This document shows positions 33,464 through 44,586 of a stretch of DNA of 64,000 bases, piece by piece. Made by a program: the position numbers and the translations under genes. The stretch comes from Hyposmocoma kahamanoa (lineage: Eukaryota; Arthropoda; Insecta; Lepidoptera; Cosmopterigidae). The stretch covers positions 4,974,330 to 5,038,329 of the forward strand of contig NW_020653713.1 in NCBI RefSeq assembly GCF_003589595.1. Direction: 5' to 3'. Below the pieces are notes generated by a model. The model made no database searches and was not told where the DNA came from. It saw only the letters and a list, made by a program, of their open reading frames with translations. Positions within the stretch are counted from its first letter, which is position 1. Each line of letters begins with the position of its first letter.

Positions 33464-34204
33464 TATTAAATCCTGTAGTATTATAGTCCACGAAATACAA
33501 CACGACAACAACACGATTTTCCATCAATATCAATCAACGTACAGAGAGTAAGCAAAAGATCAAAACTTTTCTTTTATAAATTGACGTGTCGCTTACCATC
33601 AGGCCTACATAAAAAATGCAAAGTGTGGTATGATCATAAACATATGACATTTATTTAGAACACAAGCGTCATCTAAGCTTGGCTGGGCTTATTCAGAGAA
33701 GCCTTCTTTGAAACGTTTAAATGCGTTTATCTAAAAATTTACCTCCCCGTGTCACCAAGCCAGCAATTTTAAAACAAGCAAAGCAAATATCTAATTTTGA
33801 AATACCCAAAAACATTACGAAAATTGCATCCGTTAATAGATTTCCCGCAGTAAAGTGGGAACCAATCCTCGCCGGCCATTATTCGTGTCAGGTCAAAGTG
33901 CATCAGTGAAATAAGATCGGAGCTTGCAGGCCGTAACTCTGAATCTAGGCGCCCTCAGTAAATCATTATACAGGATATACTGCTTGTGAGGATGGTGAAT
34001 GAACACTTTAGCTTTCAGCGTTTTGGAAAATAGTATAACAATATATTCGTGAGGGCAGAATAGCGACTCTTTCCTACAGAGTGTATCTCGTGAACGCGAT
34101 GCCGATAACCGACATCACAAGGATATTCTTGGAGGAAAACATCCATTGGAATTAAAGAATATCTTATTGATTTGTTTTATTTTGTGAAACAACCCCACTA
34201 GTTC
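33464..34204. other. Intron sequence
   Basis: A 25-bp family A scrap at 33584-33604 ('gtgtcgcttaccatcaggc'). No gene seen. Confidence 0.4.
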
Positions 34205-34500
34205 GCTATAACTATTAAATACAAAGATCGAACACAAAAAAATATAGTTCGACCCGTCAAGACTCGAACCTGCTACCACGGGATTCCGTCCCCAATGCTC
34301 TCCCAACTAAGCTACGGGTCGAGTCACCAAGTCGACGAAGTTCTTCAGTGTCTGTTATATTGAGTTTTTCGGCTTTCGACACCTTCATTTCATTATTATA
34401 ACAAACTAGTGGAGTAATTTCACAAAAAAACAATTGAATATTTAATAAATTTAATTACAGCTCTTGCCAGGGCTGGTAGCTGTAAAGTTAGCTAATCGAG
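34205..34500 (-). mobile_element. Family C SINE variant with a different tRNA-like head
   Basis: On the minus strand the head runs from 34322 to 34251 as a tRNA-like block with perfect 7-bp closing stem CGACCCG/CGGGTCG, A-box-like TAGCTTAGTTGGGAGAGC and B-box-like GGTTCGAGTC. The anticodon and T stems are mispaired and position 33 is not T, so it is not a working tRNA. The flanks ('aaagatcgaacac', 'aactagtggagtaatttcac') are family C. Confidence 0.7.
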
Positions 34501-35914
34501 TAACGAAATACTTTCATAAAAGTAATGGGGTTATTTCACAAAACAAAAAAAAAACAATAATAAATTATAATTTTTGTTATACTCCTTTTGTTAACGTGTT
34601 TTAGTAATAATGTACCGAGAATGACCAATCGCTCACTGGAAAACAGCAATATATTGAGACTTGGACTTTTTAGCCACATATCAAGACAAAAGAATCAGAA
34701 GAAATCCAATTAGCTTTATTTTACGTAAAGTAGGAAGCAAACAAACCCATGGACAGCGTTGCCAGCCTTTGAGAGCCCTGTAGACATGCTTGAAGAACTT
34801 GCAGGTTCGAGGAAAGAAACGAACGGGATGCCCGCGTGGTGTAACAATGCCAGGCATCTAAGATGGAATGGACTCTACTCCTTTGATCACTCCCCATTAT
34901 AAAGTCATTGTTCGTAAACAATTTTATTGTTGTTGTATGTGAAGAATAACATTTATTTAAAGATTCACCATCTTTACCACACAGAAGTGTATTTGCATGT
35001 GACTTTGTCTAGCTGTGAGTATAACAAAACCAGAGCAATGGACACCGGTTACGGGCACGGCAGGTTAGTGGCATTCGACTTGTTCGCAAGTTTCGCCTCT
35101 AATATATGCTTGTCAAATGCTAAATACTGATGGAAAATGCTCTATTCGGTGAAGATAACTTTACATTGGTTTTGAATAAAATAAAGACCTCAGATGAGAC
35201 AGCAGGACTGAATTGTCGGAAAGTCAACGACAGGGACAAAGAAAAATATTAAAGAAAGAAAAAGGAAAGGCACTTGGCCAGTTTAACAATAGAATAAATA
35301 AAAATTTAAAAGTATACAGCTCCGGATTTGGTGACTGACATCCAAAGGTAATCATTAGAGAACACCAAGAGGAACTGAACAAAAGATGAAAGACATAAAA
35401 GCTGACCTCTTTCAAAGCGGCCATTTTTTTTTTCAATTTGGTTAATGATTGAAAAAAGTGATCTATTTAACATTACGAGTGCTAACAATTTTCAGCAAGT
35501 GAAGTCTTTCTTGAAACGCAAGATACTAATGTACAACCCTACAGTGAAAACGCTCTATCCGATGCGAAATGGAATTATGGAAATGAGTTGTATGTTGGAT
35601 GGTGATGGTCGGTAACTGGATTTTTTGGTTTCTTTTGCTAGCGAAAAAATTCACTTACAAGTTGATTTTATAAACATCATCTTAAGACTGCTTAAATGTT
35701 TAATTTTAATTTTCAGGTTATGATATACGATAGCCGCAATAAAGGATACAATTTTATTACAATATTATCCACGTTTTTTTAAGTTATGGAGATTTTTCAC
35801 AAAAATAAAAAAAATGTTTTTTTTTATTTATGTCCAGCAATGGATATTTGAATATTACTTTATTTTAAAATCGGCATTTAATCGTGTGTATAACGTACGT
35901 TTCCTTAACTACTA
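34501..35914. other. Intron sequence
   Basis: No supported gene. 34680-34860 has mixed base composition and may be old LINE sequence on either strand, but I could not align it. Confidence 0.4.
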
Positions 35915-36175
35915 AGTCTGGAAGTCGTCTACGAAATACGATACAACGCTACTTTATTCGCAACGAAGCTCATATGTGCTATATACATAATTATGTCAGT
36001 TTTACGATGAAAGTAATGTCAAAGTTCGTACCAAAGCTGTCATTTGACGTTTCGGAGTAAGAACTTATGTCAAATCAAGATCTTCGTTCGCGTTTTGTGA
36101 TAGCTTCCGGTCCAATACGAAGCTAAAACGATGATCGTTCCTTCGTATTACGTATTTCGTGATAGACCACCTGCT
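35915..36175. mobile_element. Candidate MITE with 'ACGAAATACG' inverted ends
   Basis: 'tctacgaaatacgatac' near 35928 and 'tacgtatttcgtgataga' near 36150 are imperfect inverses, with further inverted 'aacgaagct' motifs inside. Ends are approximate. Confidence 0.45.
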
Positions 36176-37436
36176 TTTCTCCCTCCATACACTTCACTTA
36201 TATCTTTTTGCACAGTGTTATAATCTTTAAGTACATAAGTACATCTTATTATTATATATTACTATCAACATGTATACATTTGAATAATGTACATGTGTTA
36301 TTATTATTATTTATATATTTATTTAATTAATGAGTAGACACTTCCTTTAGATGATATTCTTTGGTTGCATCCCCCTTTCTAGCTCTTTTGTTTCTATCCC
36401 AAAGTTAACTCGAAGTAATTACTACTTAGCAATAAGGTCGCATGTTGTACATTAGCTTACTCTATGATATTTACATTATTGTTGAATGTTCTCAATAAAC
36501 AATATTTTATTCATACATTCATCAATCCCTTCGAGACTATGGACGTTGCAACACACCCGAAACGTAGACCTCTAACGTTTCGGATACAATACGTTTCATA
36601 CACGATCAAGTTCCGGTTTTAAAATCAAATAACAAAAACCGTGAAAATTTAAAATAATGGGTATTTGAATATGTTGAAAAAAAGAGCTTGCATGCTAATA
36701 GATACTAATTAGAATATTTTAAGGAAAGAATATCTTCAAGGTTCCCTCAGAAAGAGATCACAAGGAAAGTCAGACAAACTCGCGAATAATGCGATGTAAT
36801 TTGTTGTTGCGCTGGGCTCAGGTGTACCGGTACCCGGTATTGTCCATTGGAAGAAAACATAACCTTAAATTTTGCACGACAGTGGAATGAAAAATAAATT
36901 CCCATTTCAGGTAAATCCCTTCAATGGCAGCAACTAGAGGTTAATTTGTTGTACGAACCCAATATTGCACCCGTAATAAAAAAGTTATTTTATAACTTTT
37001 TAAAATTATTTTGTCAGTTTCTAAAAAAAAATATGTATTGTATTAAGTCATTTTATTATTAAAAGTTGCTACAATTGGTGACATGATCTCCAAAGGGTCA
37101 ATTAACTTCTCAAATTGAGACGAGTGTGGAAAATTGTTTACACTGTTATTGGTTGGATTTTTTCCGCGACCATTTTTTTTCTAATTTTGCCGATTAAAGA
37201 TGGCCGCCGTACGAATAATGAAATAACAAAATGGAAGATATGGGGTTTTTTTATTTATTACATTTTGTGCTATTGCGCTATTAGGTCCCTTCATTCCAGT
37301 CAACCGTGTGATGTTGTGAGATCACCATAAAGTATAAAAAAAATTATAATTATTGAAACAAACACCGAACACAAAAAAAAAATTCCGTTGATCTGACAGA
37401 AACCAAATCCGCGTCTGTATACATGTTTGTAATTAT
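36176..37436. other. Intron sequence
   Basis: Mostly AT-rich. A family C scrap lies at 37365-37435 ('gaacacaaaaaaaaaattcc', 'gttgatctgacag'). The ORF at 37115-37330 has a hydrophobic start but no recognisable domain. Confidence 0.4.
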
Positions 37437-37653
37437 TAACCGACTTCAAAAAAAGGAGGAGGTTCTCAATTCGACTGTGTGTTTTTTTGTGTGTATGTTA
37501 CGCTATAACTCCGGTATTATTTCGGTAATATTTCGATGATTCTTTGTTGGAAAGAGTGCACCTGAGTTGCGGTCCCATTTAAATTCCAAGAAAATATTCC
37601 TCCCCTAAGGGTGGCAAACTAGGGGATAAATGACTTTGAAGTCTGTTTTTTTA
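37437..37653 (+). mobile_element. Family B repeat, shortened
   Basis: 'ttaaccgacttcaaaaaaag' to 'gactttgaagtctgttttttt'; inner section missing. Confidence 0.8.
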
Positions 37654-37949
37654 ATACTCTGTACTCATTTATTTCACATTCTTTGTATTTGTGAAGTCTG
37701 CGCAGTAAAAATAATGAAAATTCTTGCCAGATCTTACCGGTCCTTAACTTTTACTTAATAGGTTGGATCTGGCTATAGCCAAAAGCTTACCTAAGCAATG
37801 TATTAAAATAACAATAGCTTTATCGACATTGAAACAATAATTTGTTTATAGTTAGTTAGCTGAAAATGTATTTCAGATCCCATCCCAAGTAATAAAACTC
37901 CTCGCTGTTTGTTATATAATTCTTGAATTATATGACACTTCTAGACTAA

Positions 37950-38365
37950 GGCTGTCTTTCTACCAGCGATGTGCGAGGTAGCTAGGCGTTGAGATAATGT
38001 GCATCGGCGCGGTGGAGGATGCGTTACGGACTCTTTTCAGCTATGCGCGGGCGGGGTACGGTGTGGTGGGGTGAGCGGTGGCGATGTGTCAGTATCAGTC
38101 AGTGTCACACTTCAGTAGGTCTAGTTTCCTACAACGTTTTGCACACATTCCTCGCCCGCATCCCTCGCACACAGTGCGTGAGAGAGAGAGAGAGAGATGT
38201 GTGCGATTCTTCGCACACATCACTCGCTATTTTGTATATACAAATACGTAGCTCCGCTAACCCTTCTCCACCGGAGCTGCGCTAAGTTAGGCTAGGAAAA
38301 TGATATAATCCTATAGGGGAATTTTTCCGCCTCGCTACGTCCACATCTCTGGTGGAAAGGCAGCC
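37950..38365. mobile_element. PIF/Harbinger-type MITE with TAA target duplication
   Basis: The left end GGCTGTCTTTCTACCAGCGATG is inverted at the right end as CATCTCTGGTGGAAAGGCAGCC (three mismatches). The element is flanked on both sides by TAA (37947-37949 and 38366-38368), the 3-bp duplication typical of PIF/Harbinger. A (GA)n run sits at about 38180. The interior is GC-rich and non-coding; the 88-aa ORF in it is not a gene. Confidence 0.85.
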
Positions 38366-38502
38366 TAAGACCAAATAAAACTATCACTAAGCAGTAAATG
38401 CAGGTTAAAACTATAATAATATTGAAAATGAAAGTATTTCATGATAGAATTATTATGAAGAACTATGTTTCATCACTGCCTCTACCAAGAGATTACAGTG
38501 AC

Positions 38503-38562
38503 CACTAGACGCACGACTTATTCGTCCCGTCTCATTGATATCATAAAAGAAAAAAAAGTGTT
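38503..38562 (+). mobile_element. Family A 3' end scrap
   Basis: 'actagacgcacgacttattc', 'cgtctcattgatatcat', A-run. Confidence 0.65.
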
Positions 38563-38885
38563 AATACAAAGATCGAAAACACTTAGAAAAAATTCCTTCG
38601 ATCCGGCCGGATTCGAACCGACGTCTTCAGCAAACCGTGCCAGACGCTAAGCCACGGAACGAACCAGCGGACCTCACGAATTTTCCTATATGTTTGTTGT
38701 TGGATCTTTGTACATATTTGGTTTTTCAACGACTTTTTAGCCGTAGCGCCATCTATGAGAAATCTTTGAAAGTATTTCGTCATTCAGTTTAGGAAGGAAA
38801 TTTTCTAAGTGCTCGAACTTTGTGTTAATAACTATAACAAACTAGTGGAGTAATTGAGAATATCGATTCAATGCAAATTTGAAAA
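38563..38885 (-). mobile_element. Family C tRNA-related SINE
   Basis: 'cttcgatccggccggattcg', 'aaccgtgccagacgctaa', 'gccacggaacgaaccagcgg', 'tagccgtagcgccatctat'. A second tail in + orientation (38820-38880, 'aactagtggagtaattgag') follows. Confidence 0.77.
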
Positions 38886-39351
38886 AAAATCATACAACAT
38901 TTAACAATCTTTCCTCTTTCGTATTCCTCGGTTTGCCGATTTATGTACAGTAAATTTACTCACTTAAATTCAATTTCGATGCGAACACATGCCTTTAGGC
39001 AGCTTATCATACTTAAGCAGAATACTTCGATCCCCCAATTATATTAAATGTGTTGTAGTGGAGTACGTGCGCTATGTTCTGATGGAATGCATACGTAATT
39101 AAGCTGAAAGTAGAAGAATTTCTAACAGTCTAGATTACAATACTTGGCAGAGTTAGGTGCTTGGAACGTAGTTTAATATTTCCCAAGATCCATTATATAC
39201 TTATATAACAATATTGCTTCCCTGAATCTTGGATCCTGGATTTATCGATGTCGGCATTAAGAGTAGACTATAAAAAAGAAAAGAACAGTATGTAAAAATA
39301 AACTCAACTGTATATTTGACAGGTTTATACGCTTGGAACATTATCATATTG
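38886..39351. other. AT-rich intron sequence
   Basis: Nothing supported. Confidence 0.45.
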
Positions 39352-39655
39352 TTTTTTTGTCATACCAAATGACGGGACGAATAAGTCGTGTGCCTGGTGG
39401 TAAGTGACACGCCCGTTCATAACAGTTGCAGAGCCACTCAGAGCTTTAAATCACAACGGTCTGAGGGACACTGCCACTGAGCCTATCATCCTGACGCATA
39501 AGTTGACAAGTCCCATGTGCCCGTAATTTCACCAGCACCTTTACCTTTCAAAACCGGAACGCAGTAGAGCTCATAATAGCACTTGGCTGCAGAAATTGCT
39601 AAGGGGGCAGTACTTCCGTGGTCGAACTCTTTCACAAGGAGTTCTACTGCTACTA
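39352..39655 (-). mobile_element. Family A SINE-like copy, full-length
   Basis: 'ataccaaatgacgggacga', 'cataacagttgcagagccac', 'ttcaccagcacctttacc', 'aaggagttctactgctact'. All family landmarks are present. Confidence 0.83.
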
Positions 39656-40244
39656 AACCATTACAAACACTAACCGCATTTGTTTAATAAAGAAATAAGT
39701 TTGCATTTGACTTCCTGTTCACCTGATAGAAAGTGACGATGGAGCATAAGTATGGAAAATAAGTCTGCATGCAGGTAATTCCACTAAATCATTTCCAATA
39801 AAATTTTTCTTTCAATTCAATATGTTTTGGCATAAAATTGTTACCTACCTGCACCTATATTTTAAGATGTTTACTTGGTTAGTGCGTATTGCAGAGTTGT
39901 TTAATTTATCACTGTTAAAGAACAAGCTTTCTCAAATTGGACCATTTTACATGCGTCATGTGTAGTATTACGTCCTTTAAAATAATATCCTACTCTAAGA
40001 AAATATCATGAATAAATCTGTATCCTCTTGATAAATAATATAATGAAGTAAAGTAAATTTGATAATTTTTGGATGCTGATAAGTTTTTTGTTATATATTC
40101 TACTTTAGAGTTGGTTACTTTGTGTTGATAGTGTTTTTTAGGTTTCTTTATAATTGCATTTAACTTTTCTTATTCTCAGCGTGAAAGAATGAAAGCTAAT
40201 TGTATTAATCACAATTTAATGTCAGATTTATGTTACATAATTTT

Positions 40245-40330
40245 GACGATCTCCGTGGTCGAGTGGCTTGCACACCGATTTTAATGTTTTCGCTATGTTT
40301 TAGTTACTAACATTGGGATCAGAGCAAAGT
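40245..40330 (+). mobile_element. tRNA-related SINE fragment (second type)
   Basis: 'ctccgtggtcgagtggcttg' and 'cacaccgattttaatg' match the head of the copy at 56109-56200. Truncated. The rest of 39656-40760 shows nothing else. Confidence 0.55.
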
Positions 40331-40769
40331 ATGCGACGTTGTCTAATGTAATATACACTAATAATATAATATGTAAATCGTTCTAAGTATTATTGTAGTA
40401 TGTCAACAGCGTCGTACCTTATTTCAATAAAAATAAATTAAATCTCCAATCGTGCGTTCAAATTCTGGACGTATTCACGTTTTCGATACAAATTCAATTT
40501 CCCGATCTCTAAATACTTATTCAGTGAATGCGGAATTCAAAGTGAACGAGTAAGCGTGTAGGTTTTGTGGATTCGAGAAACTTCCTCGCTTTGCCGAGTG
40601 GACATAGTTGACAAAGAATGCTGAAACCGACTGCAGTCTGGATAAGTTTCCGCTAACAGATCTAGCAAGTTATTCTTCCAGTAAATTGCTGTAATTCTAT
40701 GATAATAATATTTTATAATTGCTGTGTGATTAGTAGTGGTCGGATAATCGGATGCTTATTTACCTATGT

Positions 40770-41115
40770 TATATATTTATTTAGAGCTCAACATTATATG
40801 CATTCTGAAATGATATACTACATTTGTATTTATATTAGGTTATGGGCTTTAGAATTAGAATTAGAATTTGAATCGACCTATCAGTCTTCCACCACGATTT
40901 CGGAAGGTAGCTTCAGCGCTACTGCTTTTGGATGGAGCATATGATCTACATGACGTCTCACCATCCTCCGGTTTTCGCCAATTGTTATATATTTATTTGG
41001 AGTTCAATATTATATACATTGCGAAATAAAATACATAATTGTAGTTTATACCAGACAGTATCCTTATGGTTACGGGCATTAGAATTAAAATTTGATTTTG
41101 AATGGATATGTCAGC
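40770..41115. repeat. Diverged tandem duplication (~213-bp period)
   Basis: 'gttatatatttatttagagc' (40769) ... 'ttagaattagaatttgaat' recurs as 'gttatatatttatttggagt' (40983) ... 'attaaaatttgattttgaat'. ORFs of 81 and 135 aa across the units look alike for this reason. Confidence 0.6.
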
Positions 41116-41159
41116 CTATAAGTCGGTTACTTGTTAATATGGAACGCGCTTTTGTGTCG

Positions 41160-41640
41160 AAAAAATCTCGCGATAGAGCGATGTTACACAAGTGTTGCGC
41201 GTCGCAACGCTATGATTTCAACGTGCTAAGTTGCTTGCTGTGGCGCACTGTTTCTAATTTATGTGTAATACTACGCGATGTCACCGCTCAGGCATCGCAA
41301 CGCCGCTGCAACGCATCGTCACGCCACATGGTGCATTGAATCGACGACGGAAAGGCGTGCGCATTGGACAAGGGGCCAGAAGACGAAGAGAGGATACGTG
41401 CTGCATTGCGACACCGCATTGCTCGTGTGGCGCACGGTGTGTTGAAATCATAGCGTTGCGACGACGCATTGCACAACTCGGTGCAGTAAACCATAGCGTT
41501 GCATAACGCTCCGGCAACGTCCGTGTGGCATTGCTCTTATATGTAGTACAACACAGCGTCACAACGCCACATGGTCACCACGCGACGCAACGCCAACGCA
41601 TCGCGTGGCATCGCTCATACCGGGATTGACGAGATTATTA
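41160..41640. mobile_element. GC-rich element with internal inverted repeats
   Basis: A 23-bp sequence at 41200-41222 (CGTCGCAACGCTATGATTTC...) is perfectly inverted at 41441-41463. The whole block is dense in GCATCGC, CAACGC and GCGTTGC motifs on both strands, unlike the AT-rich surroundings. Probably a MITE-like DNA element. ORFs on both strands are products of composition. Confidence 0.6.
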
Positions 41641-41770
41641 ATACGGAAGTACATTAATTTGCTTCCCTGCGAACCTAGTAAAGCCTAATTCGTACAACGT
41701 AGCTGCGCTTTGTATTGAATATTTCTTTCATGAAGTTAATTTTCCCACCCTCCCAACGCATAAAATATAT

Positions 41771-41874
41771 CACACAAGCGCAACTTCAGTTACAAACACC
41801 ACCACCAAGAATATACTCAAAGGTATAGTAAATTTTTTGTGGTGGTATTTGTGACTGTAGTTGCACTTGTGTTA
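41771..41874. repeat. Stem-loop with 35-bp arms
   Basis: 41771-41805 pairs with 41840-41874 at 30 of 35 positions ('acaagcgcaacttcagttac' against 'gtgactgtagttgcacttgt'), with a 34-nt loop. Likely a small foldback element. 41875-42354 is otherwise plain. Confidence 0.65.
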
Positions 41875-42354
41875 TAATCACTTTTCATATGGGTAGTAAT
41901 ACCACTTTAGAAAACTATTTAAGACGGTTATTGCCAAGGACATATTTTGAAAAATGTTATATGAATTGATACTTCAAACGTTCAATATTTCATCTTATCT
42001 GCTATAGTATGCTGAACGACTTGCCTATAACGGATAAATGTAAAGGTTTTAGGGGATTTATAACCAAAATTTATGTCCTGTTTTCTTTGTTCTTTTTCAT
42101 TTAATGTTCAAAACATAGCCCACTTTAGGGAGTATTTGGGGATCAGTACAAGAGACACGTGGTAGTAATATAATTGGCAAATAGAGCCGGTGATGGATCT
42201 CGAACTAGGAAGGAACAGGTAGGCGTATTTATTACATTAAAAAAAAAAACAGTAAAATGACCCACGTCACTGACACCTCGTTTAAATTATTGACAGACAT
42301 ATTTCTTAGATCCATATGAATTTTTTACCAAAAAAGAAGGTTACATTTAATTAT

Positions 42355-42495
42355 TAATACAAGGTCGAACACTTAGAAAAAATCTTTCTATTTTTTTTTC
42401 TATTTTTTTAAGTGTTCGGTTTTTGTATTACAACAAACAACAGTGGAGTACTTTCACAAAAAATAATTGAATATCAATTCAATACAAATTTAATT
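42355..42495 (+). mobile_element. Family C SINE, headless
   Basis: Starts 'aatacaaggtcgaacactta', then 'acagtggagtactttcacaa' and 'aattgaatatcaattcaata'; the tRNA-like head is missing. Confidence 0.7.
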
Positions 42496-42620
42496 ACGTT
42501 ACATCTAGTTTGGTCTGCTAAAGTACATGTGAGTAAATGAATAATACACCTAATACGATAACAACATAATATGTTTGTATGCCTAATATTTGGCTGAATA
42601 CGATAAAATAAAACTATATG

Positions 42621-42945
42621 TTTGACCGAATTTAAAAAAGGAGGAGGTTCTTAATTTGATTGTATTGTTTTTTGTGTGCATGTCACGTGTTTACTCCGAA
42701 ATATTTTGTGAACCGATTTCAATGATTCTTTTTTGTGGGAAAGGGGGTATCCCAGTAGTGGTCCAATTGAATTCTGAAAATGTATTCCACCGCTAAGTTT
42801 GGCAAATTAGGAGATTTATTGGATTTCACACACTTTCCGTTAACCGATTTCAATAAAACTTGACGAATAAATGTAACGAATACAATGAAATCAAAGTAAG
42901 GTCATAAATACAAGGTAAGTAAACTTTTAAGTTCAGTTTTTTTTG
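42621..42945 (+). mobile_element. Family B repeat
   Basis: 'tttgaccgaatttaaaaaag' to 'aaacttttaagttcagttttt', with 'gattcttttttgtgggaaag' inside. An A element starts 20 bp to the right. Confidence 0.75.
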
Positions 42946-42965
42946 TAAAAAAGTTATAATTTGCA

Positions 42966-43213
42966 TTTTTTTTTTTTTTTTATAATAACAAGCGGCGGGA
43001 CGAATAAGTCGTGCGCCTGATGGTAAGCTATATGCCTGTCCATAACAGCTGCAATGCCACTCAGAGCTCAAAGATCTAAGGGGCACTGCCACTACCCTGA
43101 GACATAAGTTAACAAGTCCCATGCGCCTGTCATTTCACCAGCACCCTCACCCTTCAAAACCGGAACACAGTAATGCTGACATTACTGCTTGGCTGCAGAA
43201 ATAGGTAAGGTAA
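42966..43213 (-). mobile_element. Family A SINE-like copy beside exon A
   Basis: T-run, 'aagcggcgggacgaataag', 'tgcgcctgatggtaagct', 'tgcttggctgcagaaatag'. It lacks the terminal 5' 80 bp. It lies 90 bp downstream of exon A's donor. Confidence 0.8.
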
Positions 43214-43304
43214 GGTTTAATCTGAACTTCCGTATAACCTGTTTTAATAAATAAATAATTTACGTTATGAATAAAATTGTTAGAGTATGAAAAACTGTAC
43301 TTAC

Positions 43305-43464
43305 ATTTAACTCTAAAGTGCAGTTCATTAGAAACTGTTTCCCCCTCAGCATTGAGAGCGGAGCAGGCGTATCTGCCACTGCTGTGTCGGGTCACCTTCT
43401 GTAGCACCAAGCTCTGGTTGCTGTGGAACACGCGAGCTGTAGCGTTGTGCGCGAGTGGCCGATC
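43305..43464 (-). CDS. Side-like Ig-superfamily receptor, exon A (second half of an Ig domain)
   Basis: Partial coding exon of a Sidestep-family neuronal cell-surface receptor. Read on the minus strand it starts in phase 0 after 'cccgttag' and ends with one base of a codon before a strong donor (gtaagt). It encodes about 53 residues, beginning DRPLAHNATA. The segment SNQSLVLQKVTRHSSG followed by RYAC and NAEGETVSN is the E-F-G strand region of an Ig domain, with the second disulphide cysteine in YAC. The first cysteine and the tryptophan must sit in an upstream exon not found here. Two N-glycosylation sequons (NAT, NQS) fit an extracellular protein. The final FRVK plus T|AT from exon B gives the linker VKYAPSC, a typical Side-family junction (family recalled, not searched). 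A nephrin-like or other Ig receptor is the less likely alternative. Confidence 0.88.
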
Positions 43465-43634
43465 CTAACGGGCAAAACAAGTTTGTTTTTAGAACATACA
43501 AAATGTTTACTAATTGACAAAGTCTACACCATTATCGAGATATTATACTAAATGTAAACTAGAATGATCGCTGTGACACTTCATTAAATGTTTGTCTTAG
43601 GGATTAGGTAATGTCGACAGAATTTTAGAATATA

Positions 43635-43711
43635 GTATCCGGCCGGATATTGTTCTACTATCCTGTATCCGGCCGGATATTGTTCTACTATCCGGTAACC
43701 GGCCGGATATT
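43635..43711. repeat. 30-bp tandem repeat with ATCCGGCCGGAT palindrome
   Basis: Units at 43635-43664 and 43665-43694 plus a partial at 43695-43711. Each starts GTATCCGGCCGGATATTG; the core ATCCGGCCGGAT is a 12-bp palindrome. The first two units differ only at the final base by eye. Confidence 0.85.
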
Positions 43712-44586
43712 AAAAATAAGCCAGATAGACCGAATACCGGATATCCGTTTCATCTGTAATAAATTGACACTATGGACACCTGTGACATTTATTCTCGGAT
43801 TCGGAATTGATACGAATTGGACGCAGTGTTCAAACGCTCCTGTCCAATAATTTCGTTCATAGAAACTGTCCTTGAAAAAAAAAGTTGTTCTTTTCAGATG
43901 TGACCTTATTGTCTACATGTTATAGTTTTTTATAATGTTACATTGTATAATGTATACAATGTTATACTTCTAAATTCAGCTCAAGTGCAGATTAAGCAGA
44001 AACACTGGTTTTAAAACTAAATTCCGATAAAATAAGCAGCAATTCAAAAGACACGATAATGAGTTCAATGATTAATGATTTCGAAATGAACAAGGGGCAG
44101 AGGTACGGGGTAATTGCAACTCTATTAGTCCCGGGAAATCGTGAGTTTATTCGGTAATTATTCATGTTCCGCGAATGGTCGGCATCTCTACTGCAACCCT
44201 GGGATATTCAACAATTTTCGGAATTGATGTACGAAATTCGGTGCCGAAATGAAATTGTGATTTAGCTCTCGCTGTTTGGACAGTTCCTACATAATAGGAA
44301 TACTTTCTATTGGTATTTTGCGAAAGGTTATTGATTGATTGTTAGTTAGTGGAGTGTTTGTAAATTGTAAAAGTTCGTTGAAATTTCACAAAATTTTTTG
44401 AATCAATTTTTTTGTTTGTATTGTATTCTTCTGTTGATTAATATGTTTTAATTTATTCTAATTTCTATTATTAGTTAACAATAAATTTCACCTAATAAAA
44501 ATTCATTTTGTTAAAATAAAATAATTTGGAAAGCAGATGGTGCGTAAATTGGAATGTTCTGTGTAAAATTAAATCTAAGGTATAAA
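43712..44586. other. AT-rich intron sequence
   Basis: No supported gene or recognised repeat. Confidence 0.45.

Noticed and set aside
34251..34322. Functional tRNA gene
   Set aside because: Acceptor stem is perfect but anticodon and T stems mispair and the anticodon loop lacks T33; it is the head of a SINE.
37115..37330. Small membrane protein
   Set aside because: Hydrophobic start only; no conserved motif, no splice support, and AT-rich sequence favours such ORFs by chance.
38019..38285. 88-aa ORF
   Set aside because: Entirely within the Harbinger-type MITE and dominated by (GA)n and CpG repeats.
41281..41562. Overlapping ORFs on both strands
   Set aside because: They arise from the self-complementary GCGTTGC/GCAACGC composition.
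43147..43304. Continuation of exon A past VK into CKYSFSYSN
   Set aside because: A strong gtaagt donor ends the exon, and the joined phase to exon B reproduces the family motif KYAPSC.
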